Assembly: GCA_030428945.1 (NCBI GenBank)
Contig: JAUIEC010000008.1
Location: 62,001 to 126,000 of the forward strand
DNA from: Phycisphaerae bacterium
GTDB taxonomy: Bacteria; Planctomycetota; Phycisphaerae; UBA1845; Fen-1342
DNA length: 64,000 nt
Direction: 5' to 3'
Part shown: positions 43,840 to 54,371 of the stretch, one piece after another
How the letters are laid out: the number at the start of each line of letters is the position of its first letter
Position numbering within the stretch: the stretch's first letter is position 1
Notes under the pieces: generated by a model
Told to the model about the DNA's origin: nothing
The model's input: the letters and a program-made list of their open reading frames with translations, nothing else
Database searches by the model: none
Program-made: the position numbers and the translations under genes

Positions 43840-45468
43840 CTAGTGCACAGGTTGCAGCCGCTCCGGCACCGGAGCCGGCTCTTCGTCCACCGGTCGCCAG
43901 CCGGACATGATCCGCCACAGGTGCACAGCCCAGATCGCTATCCCGGCTACTTCCAGCAGGCCACTCACACCAACCAGAGGGTATACCCACGCCGTGAAGT
44001 CTGTGCCGATCTGAAGCCAGACGCGAAGGGCGCAGCCGACGTTGATCAGCAGAAACGGCGTCCACAACGCCTGCAGCCGGCTCGTGTCCAGGCCTTTCAG
44101 CGTCGGCACGATCTTCGCAGCCAGGCCCATGATCGTCACCGAGATGAAGCCGACCGTGATCGCGTGCCGAACCGCTCCGTAGTAAGCATGGGAGAAGCCG
44201 ATCTCGGCCGCGTGCCGCCTGCTTTCGGAGAGCATGGCGCCCGAGCCGGGCAGGAGGACGAACATGTACAGCGGCGCGAGGACCAGCAGCAGCATCGAGG
44301 TATGCAGCCAGTAAACGGCTGCCCGCACGAACTTCGTGCTGCGATCCCGTTTCTTCGGCCGCGCCAGCAGGCCCCAGCGGAACGTCAGCGCGACGCTGAC
44401 TGCTGCCAGCAGAAGTATGCACGCGTAGAGCAGCCCGGCCCAGGCGTGGTTTCCGGTCCGCTGCATCAGGATCAGGAATCCGGCTTCACCCATGACCGCG
44501 AGCACGAGCAGGGGCAGCCCGATGCGGGCCAGGCCGGGACAAGCTTCACGAAGTCCGAACAGCGACGGGAACATCTTCTGCCCGAGGCCGAGAATCATCA
44601 GCAGAGCGAATCCGTGAATCTGCAGGTCGCGCAGTGCGGCCTGATAGGTCTTGACGATCGCCAGGACAGCCGCGCGCGACGTCCCGGCGGTCATGGCCTG
44701 CAGCAAACCGAGATCGTAGATCGCCTGCGCCAGGAAGAACGACAGCGCGGCGAGTATATAGAGATCGCTTGTCTCGTATGGTTGTTGGCTGCGTCGCAGC
44801 GTGTTCACGATGATTGCCACGAACAGGCCGATCGCCGCGAGTTCCGCCAGGCCTGCGGCGATCGCCAGTTCACGCATCAGGGGGAACGCGTGCACCGGCT
44901 CGGCGATGACGCGCACGAAGATGCCGATGGTCATCAGGTAGAACGTGACGCTGGCCAGATCCGGACGCCAGAGATCCGTGTTCTTCAGGCGCGGAAGCGC
45001 CTGGTACGCGAATCCCATCACGAACAGACCGACCCAGCCGAACATCTGCGCGTGTCCGTGCGCGTTGATCTGGAAGATCGAGACCACGGTGAACGAACCG
45101 TGCAGCGCGATCTGAAGCAGCAGCCAGGCGCCCCACACAGCGCCGGCAGTGAGGACCACGACGATACCTGTCTTGAAAAAACGACGGTAGATCTTGTCCG
45201 CCAGCGCATCGGGCGGGTGGTGTCGCCCCGCGGCGCCCGACGGGCCGATGGCATTCTCCGGGTGCGACGGCCTGTGATTCAACTCGGCCAGGAGCGCTGG
45301 CAGGTCCACTCCGTGGACGCGCGCGAAACACTCGACTGTCTCCGCGGGGCCATTTGTGCCGCCGAAGTCGTGGTGGCCGTAGTGCTCAAAGACGGCCCGC
45401 AGGCTTGGTCGGGCCCGCAATACGTCCGGGATCGATGCGTCCCCGCCAATGAAACCGACCGAGCTCAT
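43840..45468 (-). CDS. NnrS-like membrane haem protein with N-terminal DUF542 domain
   Basis: 542 residues from the ATG at 45468, preceded by AAGG and overlapping the Rrf2 stop. Residues ~10-75 resemble DUF542, the ScdA/RIC N-terminal domain (DVLRARPSLRAVFEHYGHHD and ARVHGVDLPALLAEL), though the usual Cys pair is missing. About twelve membrane helices follow, with an early NAHGHAQMFGWVGLFVMGF block typical of NnrS haem- and copper-containing proteins. NnrS protects against NO-related damage to iron pools. The fusion suggests a link between NO sensing and iron-centre repair. Confidence 0.78.
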   Translation of the reverse strand: MSSVGFIGGDASIPDVLRARPSLRAVFEHYGHHDFGGTNGPAETVECFARVHGVDLPALLAELNHRPSHPENAIGPSGAAGRHHPPDALADKIYRRFFKTGIVVVLTAGAVWGAWLLLQIALHGSFTVVSIFQINAHGHAQMFGWVGLFVMGFAYQALPRLKNTDLWRPDLASVTFYLMTIGIFVRVIAEPVHAFPLMRELAIAAGLAELAAIGLFVAIIVNTLRRSQQPYETSDLYILAALSFFLAQAIYDLGLLQAMTAGTSRAAVLAIVKTYQAALRDLQIHGFALLMILGLGQKMFPSLFGLREACPGLARIGLPLLVLAVMGEAGFLILMQRTGNHAWAGLLYACILLLAAVSVALTFRWGLLARPKKRDRSTKFVRAAVYWLHTSMLLLVLAPLYMFVLLPGSGAMLSESRRHAAEIGFSHAYYGAVRHAITVGFISVTIMGLAAKIVPTLKGLDTSRLQALWTPFLLINVGCALRVWLQIGTDFTAWVYPLVGVSGLLEVAGIAIWAVHLWRIMSGWRPVDEEPAPVPERLQPVH

Positions 45469-45944
45469 TTCGCCTTCCGGGGGTTTCCGGGCCGCCCGGT
45501 GACCAGCGTGACCGGCTTTTTCTTCGAGGCGCACAGCGCTTTGCTCGGGCCGTCTTCGCTGAGCAATTCGGCAATGGTGGTCTCTGAAAAGGTCAGTTCG
45601 ATCTGCTCGGCCATGTCGTCCAACCTGCGATGCAGGGGGCAGAGTCGGGTGCCGTGCGACTCGATTCCAAGCGGACAGGCGTGAATGCGTCTCACCGGAT
45701 CGACTGTATTGACGACCTCCAGAACACTCATCGATTCCGGGGCTCGCGCGAGACGAAACCCGCCGCCCGTACCACGTTGGGACACGACCAGCCCGGCCCG
45801 CCCGAGGGTCTGAAGGATCTTGGAGAGGTACGGCGCGGAGATCCGGGTGGCCTTCGCCAGGTCCGGCGTCACGACGGGAGACCCCTGTCGCTGCGCCAGG
45901 GCCACGATCGCCCGCAGGGCGTACTCGGCAGTGGGCGAAATCAT
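45465..45944 (-). CDS. Rrf2-family regulator
   Basis: 159 residues. The ATG at 45944 follows GGGAG. The winged helix is at ~1-75 (TPDLAKATRISAPYLSKILQ) and the Rrf2 body has two cysteines (HACPLGIESHGTRLCPLH) that could bind Fe-S or act as thiols. It lacks the exact NsrR C-x-C-x spacing, so the signal may differ. It overlaps the NnrS-like gene by 4 bases and its promoter overlaps that of the divergent RIC gene. Confidence 0.78.
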   Translation of the reverse strand: MISPTAEYALRAIVALAQRQGSPVVTPDLAKATRISAPYLSKILQTLGRAGLVVSQRGTGGGFRLARAPESMSVLEVVNTVDPVRRIHACPLGIESHGTRLCPLHRRLDDMAEQIELTFSETTIAELLSEDGPSKALCASKKKPVTLVTGRPGNPRKAK

Positions 45945-45972
45945 CCCCGTCTCCCAATTGGACTTTCGGACC

Positions 45973-46012
45973 TTGACATCCAAATTGTAGGGCTTACGTT
46001 GGCCGCAAGCAA
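45973..46012. promoter_or_regulatory. Overlapping divergent promoters of rrf2-nnrS and ric
   Basis: Leftward: TTGCTT (46007-46012), 17-base spacer, TACAAT (45984-45989). Rightward: TTGACA (45973-45978) with a weak TACGTT at 45995. A small palindrome, GGATA-CACT-TATCC, lies nearby at 46021-46034. The overlap allows shared control. Confidence 0.5.
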
Positions 46013-46096
46013 TGGGGTTCCGGATACACTTATCCAGAACAGTCGACTGCCGGAGAGTGCAGATCGGCCTCGCCATGAGTCTTTGAGGAGACAATC

Positions 46097-46816
46097 ATGC
46101 TGTCAGTTCCCAATCCCGAAGTGTCCGTTGGGCAGCTCGTGGTCGAGCGACCCGGCCGGGCCCGCGTGTTCGAGAAGTACGGTCTCGACTATTGCTGTGG
46201 CGGCAAGACGCCGTTGGCCGAGGCGTGCCGCAGGAAAGGCGTCGCGCTGGACGATGTCCGCCAGGAGCTCGCGGCCAGCGATGGCGCAGCGGAGTCCTCG
46301 CAGACGGACTGGTCGGCGGTGCCGATGTGCGAACTCGCCGACCACATCGTGGCCACGCACCACACCCATTTACGACGCGAGCTGCCGCGTCTCGCGGCGC
46401 TGCTCGAGAAGGTGGCCCGCGTGCATGGCGACAACCACCCCGAGATCCGTCAATGCCGCACGGTGTTCCTGGAGCTGATGGGCGAGTTGGACGCGCACAT
46501 GATGAAGGAAGAGCGGGTTCTGTTTCCGCTGATCCGCCAGCTCGAAACAGAACAGTCGCCGGCCGCCATGCACTGCGGCTCAATTGACAATCCGATCCGC
46601 GTCATGGAGCACGAGCATGACGACGCCGGTCAGGCGCTCGCCCGGCTCCGCGAACTGACCCGTGGATACGTTCCGCCGGCTGACGTCTGCAACACCTACC
46701 GTGTGCTGCTGGACGGCCTGCTGGAATTGGAGCGCGACATGCACACGCACATCCACAAGGAGAATAACATCCTCTTTCCCAGGGCGGCCGCGGCGGCGCG
46801 GGGCGAGGCCTCCTGA
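46097..46816 (+). CDS. ric: RIC/ScdA (YtfE) iron-sulfur repair protein
   Basis: 239 residues, ATG after GAGGAG. The N-terminal DUF542 domain has the DYCCGG motif (31-36). The C-terminal hemerythrin-like domain carries His/Glu ligands (HHTHLRRELPRL, HMMKEERVLFPLI, MEHEHDDAGQAL, HIHKENNILFP) for a di-iron centre. RIC proteins repair Fe-S clusters damaged by NO or oxidants. It is divergent from the Rrf2 gene, which probably controls it. This fits the NO-defence theme of the block. Confidence 0.9.
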   Translation: MLSVPNPEVSVGQLVVERPGRARVFEKYGLDYCCGGKTPLAEACRRKGVALDDVRQELAASDGAAESSQTDWSAVPMCELADHIVATHHTHLRRELPRLAALLEKVARVHGDNHPEIRQCRTVFLELMGELDAHMMKEERVLFPLIRQLETEQSPAAMHCGSIDNPIRVMEHEHDDAGQALARLRELTRGYVPPADVCNTYRVLLDGLLELERDMHTHIHKENNILFPRAAAAARGEAS

Positions 46817-46854
46817 GGCCAGGTCAAGTTGGGTGGATCCATCGCGCTGCGTGA

Positions 46855-46890
46855 GCTGTGAAAAGGTGCAGGTGTGAAGGAGTGAAGAGT
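46855..46890. repeat. Degenerate octamer repeat (GTGAAGGA type)
   Basis: About four degenerate units (GTGAAAAG, GTGAAGGA, GTGAAGAG). This is the inverse of the repeat at 43777. Confidence 0.55.
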
Positions 46891-47045
46891 GGGAAGCAAC
46901 GCTGCGAAACCGGCGATTTACACTCCTTCGCATACTCACTCTGTCACGGCTCCGCAGCCGATTTTGGTCCGTCAATCCTGGCCACGGGCGGTCGTTGAGG
47001 CGCCACAGTTCGGCCGGGGACGTTCCCCTCGAAGGATGGAGAAGC

Positions 47046-48191
47046 ATGCGTAACGGGGTGTCGCCTGACTGGGATCCGCGCAGCGAGACGGTGCAACGCG
47101 ATCCGCTGTCTGCTTACGACAGAATGCGCGAGGTGTCTCCGGTGGCCTACAGCGCCTTCCTGGGGTGGTCGCTCTTTCGACACGCCGACGTTCTCCGCGT
47201 GTTGCACGATCCGGCTACGTTCAGCAACGAGGTATCGCGGCACGTCTCCGTGCCCAACGGGATGGACCCGCCTCGGCACACCCCCTTTCGCCAGTTGATC
47301 GAGCCGTATTTCTCCGCGTCACGCCTGACGGCCTTTGAACCGGTCTGTCGCGGCATCGCGGACGAACTGCTGGCGTCGGTCCGCGGCGCTGGCATCGTGG
47401 AGTGGATGGATCAGGTCGCGATGCACTTTGCGGTGCGGGTTCAATGTGCTCTGCTCAATTGGCCGCCGTCCATGCACGAGGCCCTGCGAACATGGATGGG
47501 CGCCAACCACGCGGCCGTGTTCGCGGAAGACCGGGAACAATTGGCGCATCTGGCGCGCGAGTTCGTCGAAGCGATACATTCGGTGATTCACAATCGCAGC
47601 GCTGCGGCCGATGACATCACGGGCGAACTGATACGTGAGCAGGTGCGGGGTCGGCCGCTGCACGAGCGTGAACTGGTCAGTATCCTGCGCAACTGGACGG
47701 CCGGTGAGGTCGGCACGATCAGCGCCTCGGTGGGCATCCTGATCCGATACCTGGCCGCATTTCCCAAAATTCAACAGCGCCTGCGCAGCGAACCGCAACG
47801 GCTTCCGTACGCCATCGACGAAATCCTCCGCATCGAGGGGCCCCTGGTGTCCAATCGCCGGGTGAACACGCAGCCGGTTGAGCTTCACGGTCGGCAGATC
47901 GAGGCGGGGCAGAGGATCACGATCATCTGGCCCGCGGCCAATCGCGACGGGCGGGTGTTCGATCAGCCGACCCGCTTCCGGTGGGACCGGGACCAGTCGC
48001 AGAGCCTGCTGTACGGTTCAGGTATTCACGTCTGTCCCGGCGCGCCGTTGGCGCGGCTGGAGCTGCGCGTGCTCATGGAGCAACTGCTCGCCTCTACTGA
48101 TTGGGTCGAGCCGGGGACTGATGCGGCGAGACCCGCGACGTATCCGGCTGGTGGTTACGTCCGTGTGCCGTTGTGCGTCAAGTGGCGATAG
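47046..48191 (+). CDS. Cytochrome P450
   Basis: 381 residues from the ATG at 47046 (GGAG site). The haem-binding loop is YGSGIHVCPGAPLARLELR with ligand C330. The ExxR motif lies in the K-helix (IDEILRIEG), and the I-helix is AGEVGTISA. Normally this I-helix holds an acid-alcohol pair (A-G-x-D/E-T) for oxygen activation. Here Val and Gly replace it, which hints at peroxide-driven chemistry or another reaction, as inferred for other P450s with altered I-helices. No redox partner is adjacent. Substrate is unknown. Confidence 0.85.
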   Translation: MRNGVSPDWDPRSETVQRDPLSAYDRMREVSPVAYSAFLGWSLFRHADVLRVLHDPATFSNEVSRHVSVPNGMDPPRHTPFRQLIEPYFSASRLTAFEPVCRGIADELLASVRGAGIVEWMDQVAMHFAVRVQCALLNWPPSMHEALRTWMGANHAAVFAEDREQLAHLAREFVEAIHSVIHNRSAAADDITGELIREQVRGRPLHERELVSILRNWTAGEVGTISASVGILIRYLAAFPKIQQRLRSEPQRLPYAIDEILRIEGPLVSNRRVNTQPVELHGRQIEAGQRITIIWPAANRDGRVFDQPTRFRWDRDQSQSLLYGSGIHVCPGAPLARLELRVLMEQLLASTDWVEPGTDAARPATYPAGGYVRVPLCVKWR

Positions 48192-48326
48192 GCGGGCGGT
48201 TGATCCGGGCCTGACATTCACATGCACACGGGCGCCCGCGGGACGGGGAAGCCTGAAACCTCGTGGTCTGGTGCCTGGCGCTGCCGAACCGGCCGCCGTT
48301 GGGTTACGATGATGCGGAGGTGCGCC

Positions 48327-49474
48327 ATGGCCCGGCAACACAAAAAGGGTGCGAATCCCGCGGAATGGGTGCTGCGCGAGCGCGTGAAGGAGCTGCGGTG
48401 TCTGTACACCGTCTCTCAGATCATTGCAGAGACTTCGCTCGCACGCAGAGAACGCATCCGACGAATCACTGCCACGCTGCCACCCGCGTGGCAGTTCCCC
48501 GACAGCGCCGTCGCGCGGATCACGCTCGATGACGAGGTGTTCGAGAGTGCTGAATACGAGTCTGCGCGTGCGTCGCAGCACGCCGGCCTCGTCGTCGATG
48601 GGGCCCGGCGCGGCTTGATCGAAGTCGGATACACCTCGTTACCCGTGGACAGAGACGATCCATTTCTTCCCGAAGAACAGGCCCTGCTCGAAAACGTCGC
48701 CCACCAGGTCTCGCTGTTCATCACACGGGAGGAGGGAGCCGATCGACGGGTGATCCTCGAGAAGCAGTTGCGCCATGCCGATCGCCTCGCCACCATTGGG
48801 CAACTCGCCGCCGGCGTGGCGCATGAGATGAATGAACCGCTGAGCAGTATTCTCGGCTTCGCGCAGCTCGCGCTCAAGAACACGGACGTCCCGCCGCAGG
48901 TCGCCGAAGATCTTCAGGAAATCGTCGGGTCATCGCTGCGCGCCCGTGAGATTATCAAGAAGCTGCTCCTGTTTGCACGACAGACTCCGCCCCGGATGAC
49001 CGCCTGCAATCTCAACCAGATCGTGGACGAGGCGTTGTTCCTGCTCGAAGCGGGCGGGCGGAAGCACAGTGTCACGTTCGTGCGACACCTCGCGGCTGGG
49101 CTGCCGGAGGTGGACGCGGATCCGCTTCAGTTGCGCCAGGTCGTGGTCAACCTGGTGGTCAACGCCCTGCAGGCGATCAGCGGCCCGGGACAGATCAACC
49201 TGGAAACACGGGCCGACGCGGCCGGCATCGAACTCGTCGTCTCCGACACAGGTTGCGGCATGACGCCGGAGGTTCTCAAGCAGATTTTCAATCCCTTTTA
49301 CACGACGAAGGATGTCGGCGAGGGGACCGGTCTGGGGCTCTCTGTCGTGCATGGCATCGTCACGACGCATGGTGGTACGATTCACGCGACAAGCGAGCCG
49401 GGGAAGGGGGCCCGGTTCGTCATGCGGCTGCCTCGGGCGGCGGGCGGTTTGAACGACGCGCGAGGCGACTCCTG

Positions 49475-49475
<1 letters not shown>
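48327..49475 (+). CDS. Soluble NtrB-like sensor histidine kinase
   Basis: 382 residues, ATG after GGAGG. The N-terminal ~135 residues are a sensor domain beginning WVLRERVKELRCLYTVSQII with a PPAWQFPD block, the same type as in the gene at 55647. Next come HisKA with His166 (VAHEMNEPLSSILG) and the ATPase domain with the SDTGCGM and GLGLSV boxes. No membrane span, so the sensed signal is cytoplasmic. It overlaps the NtrC-like response regulator by one base, a classic cognate pair. Confidence 0.88.
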
Positions 49476-50812
<1,337 letters not shown>

Positions 50813-50852
50813 GCCGCCCATGCAGGGTCGTCAAAGGCCTGCCCTGCCGCGC

Positions 50853-51980
50853 TCAGAAGAAATGCCTGGCGATCCGCAGGGCGCCCTGTTTCCAGGGGAC
50901 GCGGTGCGAGATCCCATCGGCTGATTGAAACTTCGATTCGTTCTCCACGTACCAGCGATAGTTGCGCACCAGCGCGTCCTGGTTCGAGAACTGCGGCCGG
51001 AACCCGAGCACGCGCTCGGCTTTCTCAATCGACACGAAGGAGTCCTTCGAGGCCGTCTCGTAGACCCATTTGTAGAGCGGCGAGAGTCGCAGCAACTCAA
51101 GCGCCCGCAGGGTCCAGATGACCGGGGTCGCCGGCAGCCCACGGATTCTGCGGCCAAAGCCGGCCGCGTCGAGCACGGCCTGGTAGTCTTCCCGCATCGT
51201 GGCGAACTCTTTCGCGCCGATGTTGAAGGTGTCGTTGACGCTTTCCTTCGGCCGCACGGCGCACAGGTAGATCGCCTGGCACAGGTCCTCCACATCAAGC
51301 AACTGGTAGCGGTTCCTGCCGTTGCCGATCATCGGGAAGCCGCGTCCATCGCGGGCCCAGTCATAGAGCAGGGCGAATACGCCGAGCCGTTCGGGTCCGA
51401 CAAACGATTTCGGCCGGATGATCGGCACGCACAGTCCCTTGTCCCGATAGTCGAGGCAGACGCGCTCGGCGAGGACCTTCGCCTGCCCGTAGGGGCCGAC
51501 GCCGTGCAGGCGATCCTCTTCGTACAGCGGGTGGTGGTCCGGGATTCCGTACACCGCCGTGCTGGAAACGTGTACGACGCGCCCAACACCCCGCTCCAGC
51601 GCAGCCTGCAGTACGGTTCGCGTACCGTCCACATCGGTTGTGAAGATGTCGCGCGGCTTGTAGAGGGGAAGCGCTGCCGCGCAATGGACAACAATCCGGC
51701 ACCCCTCGAGCGCCCGCGCCACGGCCTGTGCGTCACGGATGTCGCCGCGGACAATGCGGATGCGATCCGCGCAGTCCGGGTAGTCGAAGTCAGCGAGATC
51801 CAGCGACGTGACCTCGTGGCCGCGGGCGAGCAGGTACCGGACCAGGTTGATGCCGAGGAAGCCGGCCCCGCCGGTGATCAGGTACCGCGTGCCGCTGCCT
51901 GCAGCGCGGACCGGTGACGCATCGGTATCGCGTTCACCTGTCGTCTCGGCCGGATTCCGGCGCGGGCCATCAACCGCCAT
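50853..51980 (-). CDS. NAD-dependent epimerase/dehydratase (extended SDR)
   Basis: 375 residues, ATG after AGGAGA. The Rossmann motif GGAGFLG and catalytic YGQAK (Tyr-x3-Lys) with the preceding SST Ser mark an extended short-chain dehydrogenase. Members include sugar epimerases and 3-beta-hydroxysteroid-type enzymes. The KWVYET-type C-terminus does not identify a substrate. It is 12 bases after GDH in transcription order, so the two form an operon. Confidence 0.85.
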   Translation of the reverse strand: MAVDGPRRNPAETTGERDTDASPVRAAGSGTRYLITGGAGFLGINLVRYLLARGHEVTSLDLADFDYPDCADRIRIVRGDIRDAQAVARALEGCRIVVHCAAALPLYKPRDIFTTDVDGTRTVLQAALERGVGRVVHVSSTAVYGIPDHHPLYEEDRLHGVGPYGQAKVLAERVCLDYRDKGLCVPIIRPKSFVGPERLGVFALLYDWARDGRGFPMIGNGRNRYQLLDVEDLCQAIYLCAVRPKESVNDTFNIGAKEFATMREDYQAVLDAAGFGRRIRGLPATPVIWTLRALELLRLSPLYKWVYETASKDSFVSIEKAERVLGFRPQFSNQDALVRNYRWYVENESKFQSADGISHRVPWKQGALRIARHFF

Positions 51981-51992
51981 AATCGTGTTCTC

Positions 51993-53468
51993 CTAAGGGA
52001 AGATGCCGCGTTCGCTGTAGACGACTTCAAGCCGGGACAGCGCGACGATATGTGCGGCCGTACGCCAGTTCGTCGCGTAGCGTTCGGCCGTGTCGCGCAC
52101 GAGGCGATAGGCGGCGGTGATCCGCCGGTGCAGTTTCGCGTCCACCTCTTCCAGTTCCCAGAACTCGCTCCGCTTGTTCTGCAGCCATTCGAAATAGCTG
52201 ACGATCACGCCGCCGCAGTTGCACAGAATGTCGGGGATCACGTCGATGCCGCGCTCCTGAAGGGCAGCATCGCCTCCCGGGCTCGTCGGTCCGTTGGCAG
52301 CTTCGGCGATCATGCGCACGTTCAGCAGCGGTGCCGTTTCCGTCGTGATCTGGTTCTCGAGCGCCGCCGGCACAAAGATGTCGGCTTCCACGGAAAGAAA
52401 GGCATCGTGCGCAATCGCCTCGGTATCGGCGAACCCGGCAACGCCGCCGTGCGCTCGAACGTGGCTGGCGAGTTTCTCGGCGTCGATCCCCGCGGCGTTG
52501 TGAATCGCCCCGGTCACATCCTCGGCGGCCACAAGCCGCGCGCCCGTCGGTTGCAGCAGCCGGGCCACCCACGAACCGACATTGCCAAAGCCCTGGACGG
52601 TGTAGGTCACGTTCCGCAGATCGACTCCCCTGTCAGCGGCCCATTCCCGAATGACGAACACAACGCCCTGGCCGGTCGCTTTTTCGCGGCCCAGGCTGCC
52701 GCCGGACTCCACGGGCTTTCCGGTGACCACGTGCATGCACCGTCCGCGTTCCTGGGGAGGCATGGTGGTCAGGTACGTGTCGAGCATCCACGCCATGATC
52801 TGTGCGTTGGTGTTCACATCCGGCGCGGGAATGTCGTATTCCGGGCCGATGTTGTCACCCAGCGCGTAGGTGAATCGGCGCGTGATGCGCTCCAGTTCCC
52901 CTGCGCTGTACCGGGTCGGGTCGATCTGGATGCCTCCCTTCGCGCCTCCGAAGGGGACCTGCGCGATGGCAGACTTCCAGGTCATCCAGGCGGCGAGGGC
53001 CCGGACCTCATCCAGGCTCACGTGCGGGTGGTAGCGCAGGCCGCCCTTGAACGGCCCGAGCGCGTTGTTGTGCTGCACGCGGTATCCGGTGAACATTCTG
53101 ACCTGCCCGTCGTCGAGTCGGACGGGGAAGTTCACGACGATTTCGTTCATCGTCGCGGCCAGAATGCTCCGGATGTTCGGGCGCAGTTCCATCAGCCGCG
53201 ACGCACGCGCAAACTGCTCGATCACCGTGTCGTAGAGTGCGGGCCTGCGGGCCTCGGCCGCGCCCTGCTCGGTTGCCGGCGGCGTGCTCGGGATCGCCAC
53301 GGCACCCGCGGTCTGCGCCGCCCGTTCGAACCGCTCGAGTACCGTGTCATAGAGCCCGCGCTTGCGAGAATGGGCCTGCCCCTCGCTCGACGGCGACGAG
53401 GTTTCTGGCTCCGTCGTCGATCCGCCGCGTTCGTTGACCCTGTTCGAGATCTGCGAATTCCGATCCAT
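51993..53468 (-). CDS. gdhA: Glutamate dehydrogenase (Glu/Leu/Phe/Val DH family)
   Basis: 491 residues from the ATG at 53468, chosen for its GGAGGAG site. The first ~80 residues are an extra, low-complexity N-terminal part with a duplicated 'LYDTV-E-F-RA' motif (residues around 40 and 80). The catalytic core has KGGLRYHP and KSAIAQVPFGGAKGG with the essential Lys residues, and the NAD domain GFGNVGSW. It interconverts glutamate and 2-oxoglutarate, probably with NAD. The linked epimerase is unusual as a partner. Confidence 0.9.
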   Translation of the reverse strand: MDRNSQISNRVNERGGSTTEPETSSPSSEGQAHSRKRGLYDTVLERFERAAQTAGAVAIPSTPPATEQGAAEARRPALYDTVIEQFARASRLMELRPNIRSILAATMNEIVVNFPVRLDDGQVRMFTGYRVQHNNALGPFKGGLRYHPHVSLDEVRALAAWMTWKSAIAQVPFGGAKGGIQIDPTRYSAGELERITRRFTYALGDNIGPEYDIPAPDVNTNAQIMAWMLDTYLTTMPPQERGRCMHVVTGKPVESGGSLGREKATGQGVVFVIREWAADRGVDLRNVTYTVQGFGNVGSWVARLLQPTGARLVAAEDVTGAIHNAAGIDAEKLASHVRAHGGVAGFADTEAIAHDAFLSVEADIFVPAALENQITTETAPLLNVRMIAEAANGPTSPGGDAALQERGIDVIPDILCNCGGVIVSYFEWLQNKRSEFWELEEVDAKLHRRITAAYRLVRDTAERYATNWRTAAHIVALSRLEVVYSERGIFP

Positions 53469-53491
53469 GGAAGTCTCCTCCACGTTGCCCG

Positions 53492-53845
53492 TTACTCGTA
53501 TTCTTCACAGTGCCAGACGCCGTCCTTGTGCCCGGGGAGTCCGCAGGTGTCGCGATGTCGGCAGTTGACACACAGCCCCCTGGAGCGAGGTCCGGTTTCC
53601 GCTGCTGCCATGGGAGCAGCCGCCCGATACACCTTGGGGGCTGGCGGGGCACTCGCGGCGCGGCCGCTCTCGTCCGGCGTGAACTCCTCACAAAAGTGAA
53701 CAGGATGCGGGTTGCGGCGTCGATGCGTGCAATCCCGAGCGCAAGCACAGGTCGCACAGAGCCCCTCGCTTAACCCGGGCCGCTGACTCGCGTGCGATGC
53801 GGCATCCGGTGCGCCGCTTTCGAGTTTTCGACCGACCAGAAGCAT
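53492..53845 (-). CDS. Small protein with two cysteine modules
   Basis: 117 residues, ATG after AAGGAG. Two related modules, GLCATCACARDC..HFCEEF and GLCVNCRHRDTC..HCEEY, each give four cysteines in a C-x2-C-x5-C-x9-C-like array, likely one zinc each. A Pro/Ala linker separates them. It lies 24 bases before GDH in transcription order, so it may be co-transcribed. The modules match no family I can name, but the twin layout suggests internal duplication. Confidence 0.6.
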   Translation of the reverse strand: MLLVGRKLESGAPDAASHASQRPGLSEGLCATCACARDCTHRRRNPHPVHFCEEFTPDESGRAASAPPAPKVYRAAAPMAAAETGPRSRGLCVNCRHRDTCGLPGHKDGVWHCEEYE

Positions 53846-54371
53846 CTCGATCTCCTTGGGTTGCCATTGGTGTTGTGCTGTCTTGCATCTTCCGTGCCAC
53901 GCAAGGCGCATGCGTTGGCGAACGGACGCCGAGACGGGCCGCTGGCCGATCCTGCTGCAGAACGGGGCAAATCGGGGAGGCCAGGCCGCCGGACCGCGGA
54001 CCGGACATGTCTCGTGGGGGCTTCGCCGACCGGGGCGTTTCGCATCAGCGGGGAGGAACGCCCCGGCCTGATGCCGCCGCCTGTGGGGCGATAGCCAGAG
54101 TCCACCTCGCTCGCCGCGCGGGGCAAAGCGAACCAGGTGGTGAAGATTGTCCCGGCAACACCGCTTCGGCAGAGCCGGCGACGGTCGACCCCACCTCCCC
54201 GACCCGACTGAAACCTCGCGTCCTGGCACGGAGGGTGACTGTTCCCAGCCGGTCGCAGCGCTTTGCGAATCGCGGCACGGCAATTGCTACACGTCTAACA
54301 GGTGCCAGCGGAACGCCGCGGCCCGGTTGTGCAGCAACTACGCGCCATGGAGGCATGATGTGCCAAGACGA
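53846..54371. other. Intergenic region between divergent genes
   Basis: About 525 bases between the twin-cysteine gene (-) and the Rnk-like gene (+). Both promoters should be here but none is clear. Nothing else seen. Confidence 0.3.

Noticed and set aside
45468-45957. Longer start for the NnrS-like protein (extra ~160 residues)
   Set aside because: The added part is an out-of-frame reading of the Rrf2 gene. The ATG at 45468 has a ribosome site and begins the DUF542 domain.
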